Positions 55,443 through 63,733 of a stretch of 64,000 nt of DNA are shown in pieces (the first letter of the stretch is position 1; each line of letters starts with the position of its first letter). This stretch comes from Alphaproteobacteria bacterium. GTDB taxonomy: Bacteria; Pseudomonadota; Alphaproteobacteria; Ferrovibrionales; Ferrovibrionaceae. A model generated the notes under the pieces. That model searched no databases and was not told the origin of the DNA. It worked only from the letters and a program-made list of their open reading frames with translations. Both the position numbers and the translations under genes were made by a program. The DNA lies in contig JAFKFH010000003.1 of the NCBI GenBank assembly GCA_017307375.1, positions 744,001-808,000 on the forward strand. Direction: 5' to 3'.

Positions 55443-56696
55443 TCAGCCCGCCAGGTCCTCCTCGGGCACCCCGTAGAGCTCGTAGGGATCGCGGATGCCG
55501 CGCAGCACATGGGTGCCGAGCGCATCGAGCCGGTGACGCTTCGCTTCCGCCGCCACGCCCGACGTCACCAGGATCTGGCGGTTCAGCACCTTGGTCTGCG
55601 CCTCCAGCCGTGACACCACGTTGACCGCCCGGCCGATGACGGTGAAATCGAGCCGGTCGGCCGACCCGATATTGCCGTAGATCACCTGGCCGAGATGCAG
55701 CGCGATGCCGGTGCGCAGCGGCGCGCCGCCGCCCAGCGCGCGCCCTTGGTTCAGCACGTGCAAGGCCGCCAGTGCGCCCTTGGCGGCGTCGAGGGCGCGG
55801 TCGCAGGCGATCTGGCGCGCCTCCGGCCCGTCGCCGACGCGGAAGATCGCCAGCATGCCGTCGCCGATGAACTTCATGATCTCGCCGCCCGCCTCGTGCA
55901 CCGGCCGGGCCAGGCATTCGAAATAGTCGTCGAGGGTGGTGATCAGGTCGCGCGGCCGCATCCGTTCCGACATGGCGGTGAAGCCGCGCAGGTCGGAATA
56001 CCAGATCGCGGCATCGACCGTCTCGCCCTGGCCGCGCATGATGGTGCCGGACAGGATGCGCTCGCCGGCATCATGGCCGAGATAGGTGGTCAGCAGGTCC
56101 TGGGCCATCAGATGGGCGGCGCAGATCTCGAAGCGCAGCGCGATCAGCGGCATCAATTGCTCGAGTTCGGCGATTTCCGCGTCGGTGAAGCCGGTCGGTC
56201 GGTCGGTCGTCCACGACATGAACGACAGCCAGCCATGGGTGAAGCGCAGCGGCAGGATCAGATAGTCGGTGGCGCCCAGCGCCATGACGTCGGCCAGGAC
56301 GGGGAAGTCGAGCGGCGCGCCCGCCACCAGCCGGCGGCGCAGCCCGCGCGATCCCTCGTGGATCAGGGCGACCGGGCTGTCGCGGTAGAGGGCGAGGTTG
56401 CGGGTGTTGTGATCGCGTTCGGTCTCGACCACGTCGGTCCCGCGCGTCCAGCTCACGCCGCGCGCGAACAGCTGCGGATGCAGCGCCGGCAGCCCGCCCG
56501 AAACCCGCAGCAGCGGCAGGCCGGCCTCGACCAGCCTTTCGCACAGCGCCTGGAACAGCTCGCGGTGATTGAGCGTTCGCCCGCGGTGGTCGATCAGCCA
56601 TTCCCGGACCGTTAGGCTGCGGCCATCGCCATCCGGCGGGTCGGCCGGCGACTCGGCTGGTCGATCCAAGATTGTCGAATCCTGCGTATTTGTCAC
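55443..56696 (-). CDS. Class III adenylate/guanylate cyclase
   Basis: A 417-residue soluble cyclase making cyclic AMP or GMP. The N-terminal 190 residues look like a GAF/heme-less sensory region; the cyclase domain follows with metal-binding Asp residues in YSDLRGFTAMSERM and IGDGMLAIF, the adenine-selecting Lys in EIMKFIGDG, and the Asn-Arg pair in NVVSRLE. The catalytic set is complete, so activity is expected; adenylate use is more likely. The start is taken at GTG 56696, preceded by AGGT; a longer frame up to 56849 overlaps the divergent nfuA-like gene's leader. Signal unknown. Confidence 0.88.
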   Translation of the reverse strand: MTNTQDSTILDRPAESPADPPDGDGRSLTVREWLIDHRGRTLNHRELFQALCERLVEAGLPLLRVSGGLPALHPQLFARGVSWTRGTDVVETERDHNTRNLALYRDSPVALIHEGSRGLRRRLVAGAPLDFPVLADVMALGATDYLILPLRFTHGWLSFMSWTTDRPTGFTDAEIAELEQLMPLIALRFEICAAHLMAQDLLTTYLGHDAGERILSGTIMRGQGETVDAAIWYSDLRGFTAMSERMRPRDLITTLDDYFECLARPVHEAGGEIMKFIGDGMLAIFRVGDGPEARQIACDRALDAAKGALAALHVLNQGRALGGGAPLRTGIALHLGQVIYGNIGSADRLDFTVIGRAVNVVSRLEAQTKVLNRQILVTSGVAAEAKRHRLDALGTHVLRGIRDPYELYGVPEEDLAG

Positions 56697-56841
56697 AACT
56701 TTATACCTAAATATTGCACAGCACGGCAGGGGTCGGACATGATATGTCGTATTGGCACGGGGCGGGAAGGTTCCGCTTGATCGTCCCGCCAATTCTAACC
56801 ATGTTTTGCCCGTCGACCGCGAGGCCGAAGGAGACGTCCCG

Positions 56842-57387
56842 ATGTTCATTCAAACCGAGCAGACACCGAATCCCGCGACCCTGAAGTTTATTCCGGGCCG
56901 TGAAGTGATGACGTCCGGGACCGCCGATTTCCGCGACTCCGCCGAGGCCGAAACCTCGCCGCTGGCGCGCCGGCTGTTTGCCGTCGACGGCGTCGAGGGC
57001 GTGATGCTCGGCGGCGACTTCGTATCGATCACCAAGTCGCCGTCGACCGAATGGCATCACCTCAAGCCCGCGCTGCTCGGCGCGATCATGGAGCATTTCA
57101 CGTCGGGCGAGCCGGTCGTGTCCGGGGTCGAGGACGAGGTTCTCGCCGATCCCGCCGACGGTGAGCTGGTCGCGACGATCCGCGAGTTGCTCGACACCCG
57201 CGTTCGTCCCGCCGTCGCCCAGGATGGCGGCGACATCACCTTCCACGGTTTCCAGAACGGCATCGTCTATCTCCGCATGAAGGGCGCCTGTGCCGGCTGC
57301 CCGTCCTCGGTCGCCACGCTCAAGCACGGCATCGAGAACATGCTGCGTCATTTCGTTCCAGAGGTTTCCGAGGTCCGCGCGGTCTAG
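56842..57387 (+). CDS. NifU/NfuA-like iron-sulfur scaffold protein
   Basis: A 181-residue iron-sulfur carrier. It has an N-terminal Nfu_N domain (MFIQTEQTPNPATLKF-) and a C-terminal NifU domain with the cluster-binding CAGC in KGACAGCPSSVATLKHG near 155-165. It delivers [4Fe-4S] clusters to target enzymes. AAGGAG at 56828-56833 is nine bases before the ATG. A strong terminator follows it. The usual alphaproteobacterial neighbours tsaB and rimI lie about 3 kb downstream. Confidence 0.95.
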   Translation: MFIQTEQTPNPATLKFIPGREVMTSGTADFRDSAEAETSPLARRLFAVDGVEGVMLGGDFVSITKSPSTEWHHLKPALLGAIMEHFTSGEPVVSGVEDEVLADPADGELVATIRELLDTRVRPAVAQDGGDITFHGFQNGIVYLRMKGACAGCPSSVATLKHGIENMLRHFVPEVSEVRAV

Positions 57388-57402
57388 CGCCGACCTCATA
57401 TT

Positions 57403-57453
57403 ACGATCCTCACCCGGCCGCGCGATGGCCGGCCGGGTGTGACGATCGTTTTT
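57403..57453 (+). terminator. Intrinsic terminator of the nfuA-like gene
   Basis: CACCCGGCCG (57411-57420) pairs with CGGCCGGGTG (57430-57439); outside an internal loop ACGATC (57403-57408) pairs with GATCGT (57444-57449), followed directly by TTTT. A two-part stem with a U-tract, 16 bases after the stop. Confidence 0.85.
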
Positions 57454-57511
57454 ACGCGGGCCCCGACGTGCCTTGCGTCCAAGCTGTGTCAATTGCAGAG
57501 AGAGTAGGTGA

Positions 57512-58693
57512 ATGGCCGAAGAGCGATCGGCGCGGCATCACTTTGCCGTGGTGTCGAAATTGAAGGATGCGATCATTGCCAATCGGGCACGGGCCGTCAT
57601 GGCCGGTGGGGCATTGATGTGCAGCCTGGCAATCCTGCCGCTGGCCGCCGGGGTTCGCCCGCAGGCGGGCGCCAGCCACGGGCCCGAGGCATCCGCCCTC
57701 AATGGACCGCGGATTGCCGCGCCGGCCCTGACGATCCCCGATGGTATCCTGCTTCTTGCCGGCGATGCCGGTCGCGACATGTCGGCCGCCGCCCGCGCGT
57801 TCTATGCCGAGGTCGCCTCGCTCGCCACGCTGCCGCCGCGCCGTCCGGACGACGGGCTGGTCCTGCCCCGCCTCGGCGGTCTGATCACCCCGGCCAACGC
57901 GGCCCCGGCGATGCCGCCCCCGGCGATCGATCTCGATTCCCGCCTTGCGCTCGGTCTCCAGCCGATCGATCTCGACGAAGTGCGCGACGGCCAGGCCGAC
58001 GTGCCGCGCCAGTTCCTCGATAGCCTGCCGACCGATCTGCAGTCGCTGCCCCCGTCCGACGAACGCAAGGCGGCGTTCGTCAAGGCCCTGCTGCCCCTGC
58101 TGCTGAAGGCCAACGAGCAGATCCGCGAGGATCGCGCCCGTCTGCTCGCGCTCGCCGCCGATCTCGGCGCCGGCAGCATGGATCTCGTCGATGCCGACCG
58201 CGCCTGGCTCGAGGAACTGGCCGATCGCTACGGCACCTCGCCGACCAATATCGGCGAGCTGAAGCGCCGTGTCGACGTGGTGCCGCCTTCGCTAGCCATT
58301 GCCCAGGCGGCCGAGGAAACCGGCTGGGGCCAGGCCCGCGCCGCCCATACCCGCAACGCCCTGTTCGGCGAGATGACCGTGGCCGCCAACGGCCGCGTTC
58401 AGGTCCGTGCCTTCGATGGCCTCGAACAGGCGGTGCAGGCCTATGTCGCCAACCTGAACAGCCACAAGGCCTACGCCTCGCTGCGCGGCGTGCGCGCCGA
58501 TCTGCGCCGTCAGGCGCGCGAACCGTCCGGCTATGCGATGGCCGCCGGCCTCCATCGCTATTCCGAACGTGGGCAGGATTATGTTCGTACCATCCGCGGG
58601 CTGATCAAGTCGAACGGCCTCGACGATTTCGATCAGGCCCGTCTCAATGCGAACGGCCTGGCCGACAACGGTGCGCTGGCAGTCTGGCGATAG
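57512..58693 (+). CDS. Bax-like glucosaminidase domain protein
   Basis: A 393-residue protein with a short cytosolic head, a hydrophobic segment (about residues 30-47, MAGGALMCSLAILPLAAG) acting as signal or anchor, and a periplasmic part. The C-terminal half carries a glucosaminidase fold like E. coli Bax: VVPPSLAIAQAAEETGWGQA near 262-281 with the catalytic Glu, then RNALFGEM and YSERGQDYVRTIRGLI. It likely cuts peptidoglycan glycan strands. The middle (100-220) is Ala/Pro/Leu-rich and unassigned. AGAGAGTAGG precedes the ATG. Confidence 0.85.
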   Translation: MAEERSARHHFAVVSKLKDAIIANRARAVMAGGALMCSLAILPLAAGVRPQAGASHGPEASALNGPRIAAPALTIPDGILLLAGDAGRDMSAAARAFYAEVASLATLPPRRPDDGLVLPRLGGLITPANAAPAMPPPAIDLDSRLALGLQPIDLDEVRDGQADVPRQFLDSLPTDLQSLPPSDERKAAFVKALLPLLLKANEQIREDRARLLALAADLGAGSMDLVDADRAWLEELADRYGTSPTNIGELKRRVDVVPPSLAIAQAAEETGWGQARAAHTRNALFGEMTVAANGRVQVRAFDGLEQAVQAYVANLNSHKAYASLRGVRADLRRQAREPSGYAMAAGLHRYSERGQDYVRTIRGLIKSNGLDDFDQARLNANGLADNGALAVWR

Positions 58694-58714
58694 GTCGAAA
58701 ATCCGCGATAGGAA

Positions 58715-59770
58715 TTATTGCAGAGTCTGTGCGGCGGCCGGCGTCGGAACCAGGATCGGCAGGCCGAGCCAGCGCCAGCGGCCATCCGGACCTGGTGCGG
58801 TGCAGTTGATGCGACCGCGGCCGGGCGGGAATGGCTGGGCCAGGCGGATTTCGACGCGATCACGACCGATCCATTCCAGCGTCGCCGGGCTGGACAGGTG
58901 CGAGGCGAAGCAGGCCAGGCGGTCGGGTTGTTCCAGCGGATCGAGCAGCGTGAAGCCGATCTCGGGCGGGTTTGCCGTCACCATCGGGTCCAGCGGCACC
59001 AGATCGCCGACGGCAAGCGGCAGGGCGTCGATCGTCAGGCGAAAGCGACTCGGGCTGCCGGTTGCTTCGTTCATCGGAAAGCGCGGCAGGGTGTAGCGGT
59101 CGGCCCGGCCATCGGCCACGCCCGATTGCTGGCCGAAGGCGGCGTCGAAACCGGCCGCCTCGACCTGCGCGCGGGCTGCCGCGCTCCAGATGCCGTAGGG
59201 ATAGGCGAACAGCCGGGGGCGCGTGCCCAGCTCGGTTTCGATGCGGTCGGACGCGGTCGCGATCTCGGCGGCGATCCGCTCGCGCCCCTGCAGCGGCAGA
59301 TAGGGATAGGTATGGGTGACGTTGCCGACGGCCAGGCCTTCACCCTTCATCCGCCGCAGGTCGGTCCAGGTCAGCCCGGTTCCCGAATCGATCGTCGCAG
59401 TCGCCACGAACAGCGTGACCGGCAGCCCGGCGGCCTTCAGCTTCGGCCAGGCCTGCGCCGCGAAGCTGAGATGGCCGTCGTCGACCGTGATGGCCACGGT
59501 GCGGTCCGGCAATTCCTCGCCCGCCTTCAGCCGGCGCACGATCTCGTCGAGCGCCAGGACCTGATAGCCTTCGGTCTTCAGGACGCGCAACTGCGCGTCG
59601 AACTGCTCGATGCGGATGGCCGCGGTCGGGTTGGGATCGTTGCCGAAACGGCCGTAGGTCAGGATGACCGCATGGTCGGCCGCCAGCGCTACCCGCGCAC
59701 CTCCAGGGACGGAGACGAGCAGGACCAGGAAGAAGATGACGGCGGTCCCGTGTCTGATCCAGTCCTGCAT
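58715..59770 (-). CDS. Exported polysaccharide deacetylase-like (NodB) protein with altered zinc motif
   Basis: A 351-residue protein: signal peptide (1-32), NodB-like domain (about 38-225) and a C-terminal extension with two cysteines. The first NodB motif is intact as TVDDGH. The second, normally His-Thr-x-x-His, reads VGNVTHTYPYL: the aligned positions of both zinc histidines are Val and Tyr. The third motif FAYPYG is present. Thus the fold is clear but the usual zinc site is not, so classical deacetylation is doubtful. It is convergent with the glucosaminidase gene and followed upstream by the VanX-like gene on the same strand. Confidence 0.82.
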   Translation of the reverse strand: MQDWIRHGTAVIFFLVLLVSVPGGARVALAADHAVILTYGRFGNDPNPTAAIRIEQFDAQLRVLKTEGYQVLALDEIVRRLKAGEELPDRTVAITVDDGHLSFAAQAWPKLKAAGLPVTLFVATATIDSGTGLTWTDLRRMKGEGLAVGNVTHTYPYLPLQGRERIAAEIATASDRIETELGTRPRLFAYPYGIWSAAARAQVEAAGFDAAFGQQSGVADGRADRYTLPRFPMNEATGSPSRFRLTIDALPLAVGDLVPLDPMVTANPPEIGFTLLDPLEQPDRLACFASHLSSPATLEWIGRDRVEIRLAQPFPPGRGRINCTAPGPDGRWRWLGLPILVPTPAAAQTLQ

Positions 59771-59895
59771 CGACGATTGCACCGGGGTGAGGCTTCGGCC
59801 ATGTTGGGGCGCCGGTCGCGCCTTATCAACGGATAACGCCGGGGTGCAGCCGACATCGTCCGACCATGTGGCCGATTGGCCGCAGGTCGCCGCCG

Positions 59896-60447
59896 TCACA
59901 TCATCCGCGTGCCGGCCGCGCTGTCTGACAGCAGCGGATAGCGGCGCGCCTCGAACAGTTGATAATGCCACCATTCGTTGCGATAGAAATCGAAGCCGGC
60001 CGCCGTCATCAGTCCCAGCAGCAGCAGCCGGTTGGCCTGCGCCTTCGGCGACACGGCGGTCGAGCCGTGGTGCGACAGCGGCGTGAAGGCATCGAACGGC
60101 GTGCCCATGTCGAGGTCGCGGCCATCCTCGCCGATCAGTGTCAGGTCGATGGCGGCGCCGCGCGAATGGGGCGATCCGCGTCGCGGGTCGGCCAGGAATT
60201 CCGGGTCGGGGGTATGGTGCCACAGCTTCCACTGCGCCTCCGCCGGGCGATAGGCGTCGAACACACGGAAACGCAGCGACAGCGCGGCGGCAAGGTCGAT
60301 GGCGCGCGCGAACTTGTCCGCCGCCTCCGGATTCAGGAACGCCGCTGCCCGGCCATAGACCGGGGCGCCGGTGAAATTGGCGGTGGTCGCGTAGGCGATT
60401 TCGAGTTCGACGGGAAAAGCGGGCGGGGCGATTTCAACCAGCAGCAT
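59896..60447 (-). CDS. D-Ala-D-Ala dipeptidase (VanX/DdpX family)
   Basis: A 183-residue zinc metallopeptidase of the VanX type. The zinc ligands and catalytic residues are in SPHSRGAAIDL (Ser-x-His-x-x-x-x-x-x-Asp) and EWWHY (Glu base and the third ligand His). RVFDAYRPAEAQWKLW is the usual substrate-loop region. It cleaves D-alanyl-D-alanine, for peptidoglycan recycling rather than vancomycin resistance, as no vanHA is present. The ATG at 60447 is chosen; a GTG at 60486 is in frame. Confidence 0.93.
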   Translation of the reverse strand: MLLVEIAPPAFPVELEIAYATTANFTGAPVYGRAAAFLNPEAADKFARAIDLAAALSLRFRVFDAYRPAEAQWKLWHHTPDPEFLADPRRGSPHSRGAAIDLTLIGEDGRDLDMGTPFDAFTPLSHHGSTAVSPKAQANRLLLLGLMTAAGFDFYRNEWWHYQLFEARRYPLLSDSAAGTRMM

Positions 60448-60487
60448 GACAGGACTCGCGACGACGACGGCGCGCGACCTTATCACG

Positions 60488-60508
60488 ATTGCTCAGGGCT
60501 TGAGCAAT
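60488..60508 (+). promoter_or_regulatory. Palindrome overlapping the tsaB start codon
   Basis: ATTGCTCA (60488-60495) and TGAGCAAT (60501-60508) form a perfect 8-bp dyad around GGGCT. The last two bases are the A and T of the tsaB ATG, and AGGG, the only Shine-Dalgarno-like run, lies at 60495-60498, in or beside the loop. It could be a translation-blocking hairpin or an operator between vanX-like and tsaB genes. Confidence 0.5.
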
Positions 60509-61166
60509 GCGCCTGATCGCGGTCGATACGGCGCTGGCCGGCTGTTCCGTCGCGGTGACGGACGGAGACGCCGTGCTGGCCCATGAAGCGCGCCATCTCG
60601 GCCGCGGCCATGCCGAGCATCTCGGCCCGATGCTCGATGCGGCGCTGGCCGGGGCGGGGGTCGAGCCGGGCTGGTGCGAGGCGCTCGCGGTGTCGGTCGG
60701 CCCCGGCAGTTTCACCGGGCTTCGGGTGGGCTTGAGCCTCGTGCGCGGGCTGGCATTCGCGATCGGCCGGCCGGTCATTGCGGTGACCAGCCTGGCCGCG
60801 CTTGCCGCCAATGTGGCGGTACCCGTCCGCCCGGTGCTGGCAGTGATCGATGCCCGGCGCGACGAAGCCTACGCGCAGCTTTTCGCGGAAACCGGCGTGC
60901 CGCTGACGGCCGCCGCCCTGCTGCCGCTCGCGTCCGTCGCCGCGCTGATTCCGCCTGGCGGCGCGCTTGGCGTCGGCAGCGGCGTGCCGCTGATCGCCGG
61001 GCTTGCGCCGGCCCTGCCGCCCGATGATCCCGCCGCCACCGACAGCGATGCGCTGGCAGTGGCGCGCCTGGCCGCGAAGGCCGGCCTGCCACCGGCCGAT
61101 GCACCCCCACCCGGGCCGCTCTACCTGCGCGCGCCGCATATCACCGTGGCGCCACCCCGCCCATGA
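60507..61166 (+). CDS. tsaB: tRNA threonylcarbamoyladenosine biosynthesis protein TsaB
   Basis: TsaB, 219 residues, the non-catalytic ASKHA partner of TsaD in making t6A37 in tRNAs reading ANN codons. The N-terminus [15 protein letters not shown] and [21 protein letters not shown] near 70-90 are diagnostic. It overlaps rimI by four bases. The start codon sits in a palindrome (60488-60508). Confidence 0.95.
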   Translation: MRLIAVDTALAGCSVAVTDGDAVLAHEARHLGRGHAEHLGPMLDAALAGAGVEPGWCEALAVSVGPGSFTGLRVGLSLVRGLAFAIGRPVIAVTSLAALAANVAVPVRPVLAVIDARRDEAYAQLFAETGVPLTAAALLPLASVAALIPPGGALGVGSGVPLIAGLAPALPPDDPAATDSDALAVARLAAKAGLPPADAPPPGPLYLRAPHITVAPPRP

Positions 61167-61654
61167 GGATCGTTACCGCCGGTCCGGCCCATGTCGCGGT
61201 GCTGGAAGGCTTGCATGGCCAATGTTTCGACGAAGGCTGGACGGCCGAGGATTTCGGCCGGTTGCTGGCAACCCCCGGCAGCTTCGCGCTGATCGGCGCG
61301 GCCGGCGGGGAGCCCGCGGGGCTGGCCTTGTGCCGGGTCGCCGCCGATGAATGCGAGTTGCTTACGATCGGGATAATACCTTTCTACCGTCGACGAAGAC
61401 TTGGCGGCCAGTTGCTGGCCGCAACCTTGGCGGAGGCGCGCACCCGTGGCGCGGCACGTTATTTTCTCGACGTGGCCGAAGACAACACCGCTGCCTTTCA
61501 CCTTTATTACTCGGCGGGTTTTACCCAGGTCGGGCGGCGCCCGAACTATTACCGCCGCGGCGGGGCAGGCATCGCCGCGCTGGTGATGGCCGTTGACTTG
61601 GTTGGCGCCGAGCAAAGCGACCGCAGCGGCCGAGGTGAGCCGCAGAGCCGATAA
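61163..61654 (+). CDS. rimI: Ribosomal protein S18-alanine N-acetyltransferase
   Basis: RimI, 163 residues, a GNAT acetyltransferase. The acetyl-CoA loop is [21 protein letters not shown] near 75-95 (R/Q-x-x-G-x-G/A pattern) and the C-terminal part has [20 protein letters not shown] with the family's catalytic-region Tyr. ATGA overlap with tsaB shows coupling, the standard tsaB-rimI pair. Confidence 0.93.
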   Translation: MRIVTAGPAHVAVLEGLHGQCFDEGWTAEDFGRLLATPGSFALIGAAGGEPAGLALCRVAADECELLTIGIIPFYRRRRLGGQLLAATLAEARTRGAARYFLDVAEDNTAAFHLYYSAGFTQVGRRPNYYRRGGAGIAALVMAVDLVGAEQSDRSGRGEPQSR

Positions 61655-61784
61655 ATATCCGCAAATTGTCTCGGTCGGGCGGCGGTTATGACTTGTGGCT
61701 GGCGATGACCAGTCCTAACATAACCACAAGTATTGGCGATGAGCGCCCTGGGCAACCACCCTTCACACGAGGTTCGCCGCACAG

Positions 61785-62204
61785 ATGACCGAGCCTAGCC
61801 AAAAGGCGGAGCTGTTGGCTCTGACCACGCAGATCGTGACGGCCCATCTCGGCCGGACCAAGGTCGAAGCCGGCGAACTGCCCGGGCTGATCCGGCAGAT
61901 CTACGACTCGCTCGCCGGCACCGGCGGTGCGGTCGAGGCGCCGCCGCCCAACCGGCCTGATCCGGCGGTTCCGGTCAAGCGCTCGGTCACGCCCGAATAC
62001 ATCGTCTGTCTCGAGGACGGCAAGAAACTGAAGATGCTGAAGCGGCATCTGATGACCGCTTACGGCATGACCCCCGACCAGTACCGCGAACGTTGGGGCT
62101 TGCCGGCCGACTATCCGATGGTGGCGCCCAACTATGCCAATCAGCGGCGGGAACTTGCCAAGCAGATCGGGCTGGGAACGGGACGCCGCAAGTCGCGGCG
62201 CTGA
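61785..62204 (+). CDS. mucR: MucR/Ros family zinc-finger transcriptional regulator
   Basis: MucR, 139 residues, an H-NS-like or Ros-type regulator of surface polysaccharide, motility and cell-cycle genes in alphaproteobacteria. The zinc-finger region reads VTPEYIVCLEDGKKLKMLKR followed by HLMTAYGMTPDQYRERWGLP, with the conserved Cys and the spaced His. The basic C-terminus RRKSRR follows. Its 130-base leader has nested dyads (61684-61730) that may be autoregulatory sites. Confidence 0.95.
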   Translation: MTEPSQKAELLALTTQIVTAHLGRTKVEAGELPGLIRQIYDSLAGTGGAVEAPPPNRPDPAVPVKRSVTPEYIVCLEDGKKLKMLKRHLMTAYGMTPDQYRERWGLPADYPMVAPNYANQRRELAKQIGLGTGRRKSRR

Positions 62205-62352
62205 TCGCCGGCCGCGGCGGCTCGATAAGAGTGAGACTGAATCGCTCGGTCTGAATCGGTTCGGTATTGATTGACGGTGCAAGAGGCGGTTGTCAGCCGC
62301 CCGGCATGCCCGTAAGTTCTGCCCGAATCTTTGATGGCCAACGGATGGGTAG

Positions 62353-62793
62353 ATGACCAACCGCTTGATCGATCTCTGCCTGCAGAAGGGCCTGCGCATG
62401 ACCGACCAGCGTCGGGTCATCGCGCGCGTGCTGGGCGAGGCTCACGACCATCCCGATGTCGACGAACTCTATCGTCGGGCGTCGGCGATCGACAATCGTA
62501 TCTCGATTGCGACCGTCTATCGCACCGTCCGGCTGTTCGAGGAGGCGGGCATCCTCAGCCGGCTCGATTTCGGCGACGGCCGATCGCGCTACGAAGAGGT
62601 GCCGACCGAGCATCACGACCATCTGATCGATACCAAGACCGGCAGGGTGATCGAGTTCCACAACGACGAACTCGAGGCGCTGCAGGAGCGTATCGCCCGC
62701 GAACTCGGCTACAAGCTCGTCGATCACCGGATGGAGCTCTACGGTATCCCGCTCGCCGAGGGCGAGGCCGAGGAAAAGTCGAAGCGCAAGTGA
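62353..62793 (+). CDS. fur: Fur family iron-responsive regulator
   Basis: A 146-residue Fur-family repressor. The winged-helix part includes MTDQRRVIARVLGEAHDHPD and ISIATVYRTVRLFEEAGI; the metal-binding hinge reads EHHDHLID. No Cys-x-x-Cys zinc site is present, as in many alphaproteobacterial Fur and Irr proteins. HHDHLI with a downstream DTKTGRVIEF favours Fur/Mur over Irr. A 14-base tandem repeat lies in its leader. Confidence 0.93.
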   Translation: MTNRLIDLCLQKGLRMTDQRRVIARVLGEAHDHPDVDELYRRASAIDNRISIATVYRTVRLFEEAGILSRLDFGDGRSRYEEVPTEHHDHLIDTKTGRVIEFHNDELEALQERIARELGYKLVDHRMELYGIPLAEGEAEEKSKRK

Positions 62794-62830
62794 CCGTGCC
62801 GCTGACGTATCGGCCGGCGGGCTCGCGCTG

Positions 62831-63682
62831 ATGGCCTCGATTCGTGCCGTCCTGATCATCGCGCTGGTCGGCGTCCTCTACCTCGTGCTGGTGGTGCCGC
62901 AATGGTGGCTGGTGCGCTCGGGTTCGCCGCGCGCGGTGGTCATCCCGCGGCTGTTCCATCGCATCGTCCTGTGGGCGCTGGGCCTCAAGGTCACCCGTCG
63001 CGGCCAGCCGTCGACGGTGCGGCCGACGCTGTTCGTGTCGAACCACGTATCCTGGATCGACATCATGGTGCTCGGCTCCGAGCTCGAGGCGTCGTTCGTC
63101 GCCAAGCACGAGGTCGACGGCTGGCCGTTCTTCGGCACGCTGGCCCGGCTGCAGCGCACCGTGTTCGTCGAGCGCAAGGCCCGCCGCACGGCCGATCATC
63201 GCGACCTGATGATCGATCGCCTCGCCGCCGGCGACAGCCTCATCCTCTTTCCCGAGGGCACATCGTCCGACGGGCTGCGCATCCTGCCGTTCAAGTCGGC
63301 CTTCTTCTCGCTGGCCGAGCGCCGATTCGATGACCGACCGCTGACGCTGCAGCCGGTTTCGCTGGCCTATACCGAGCTGTGCAACCTGCCGGTGGGCCGG
63401 CGCTGGTCGGGACTGTTCGCCTGGATCGGCGACCAGGACCTGCTGCCGCATCTGTGGCGGTTCCTGCGCGCCGGGCCGGCGGTCGCCACGATCGAATATC
63501 ATCCGCCGGTCACGATCGACGGCTTCGCCTCGCGCAAGGCGCTGGCGGCCTGGATGCAGACGGTCGTCGCCCAGGGGGTTTCCGATGCCCATGCCGGCCG
63601 GATCACCGCCCGGCCGGCCCCGCCGCCCGGCCGGGTCCTGCCCTCCGCCCCGGAAGGCGATGCAACCGTGACGGTTCCGTGA
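62831..63682 (+). CDS. 1-acyl-sn-glycerol-3-phosphate acyltransferase family protein
   Basis: A 283-residue PlsC-type acyltransferase attached to the inner membrane by an N-terminal helix (about 5-25, AVLIIALVGVLYLVLVVPQW). The catalytic NHVSWID (H-x4-D) is near 74-80 and FPEGTSSDG near 140-148 is the phosphate-binding motif. It acylates lysophosphatidate or a related lysolipid; an ornithine-lipid role (OlsA) is possible. It lies between fur and miaB on the same strand. Confidence 0.92.
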   Translation: MASIRAVLIIALVGVLYLVLVVPQWWLVRSGSPRAVVIPRLFHRIVLWALGLKVTRRGQPSTVRPTLFVSNHVSWIDIMVLGSELEASFVAKHEVDGWPFFGTLARLQRTVFVERKARRTADHRDLMIDRLAAGDSLILFPEGTSSDGLRILPFKSAFFSLAERRFDDRPLTLQPVSLAYTELCNLPVGRRWSGLFAWIGDQDLLPHLWRFLRAGPAVATIEYHPPVTIDGFASRKALAAWMQTVVAQGVSDAHAGRITARPAPPPGRVLPSAPEGDATVTVP

Positions 63683-63733
63683 ACAGGCCGCGAACTCCGA
63701 CGGTTGCGGCAAACCCCGGCGGATGCTAGGTTT

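Noticed and set aside
56752-56775. A sigma-54 promoter (TTGGCAC) upstream of the nfuA-like gene
   Set aside because: The -24-like element lacks the matching -12 TTGC at the required distance.
55443-56849. A longer cyclase starting at 56849
   Set aside because: The extra 51 residues are antisense to the nfuA-like leader, have no family similarity, and no ribosome site precedes that codon; GTG 56696 is better placed.
59896-60447. VanX-like gene as a vancomycin-resistance determinant
   Set aside because: No vanH, vanA/B or vanS/R genes are present; single VanX/DdpX homologues are normal recycling enzymes in Gram-negative bacteria.
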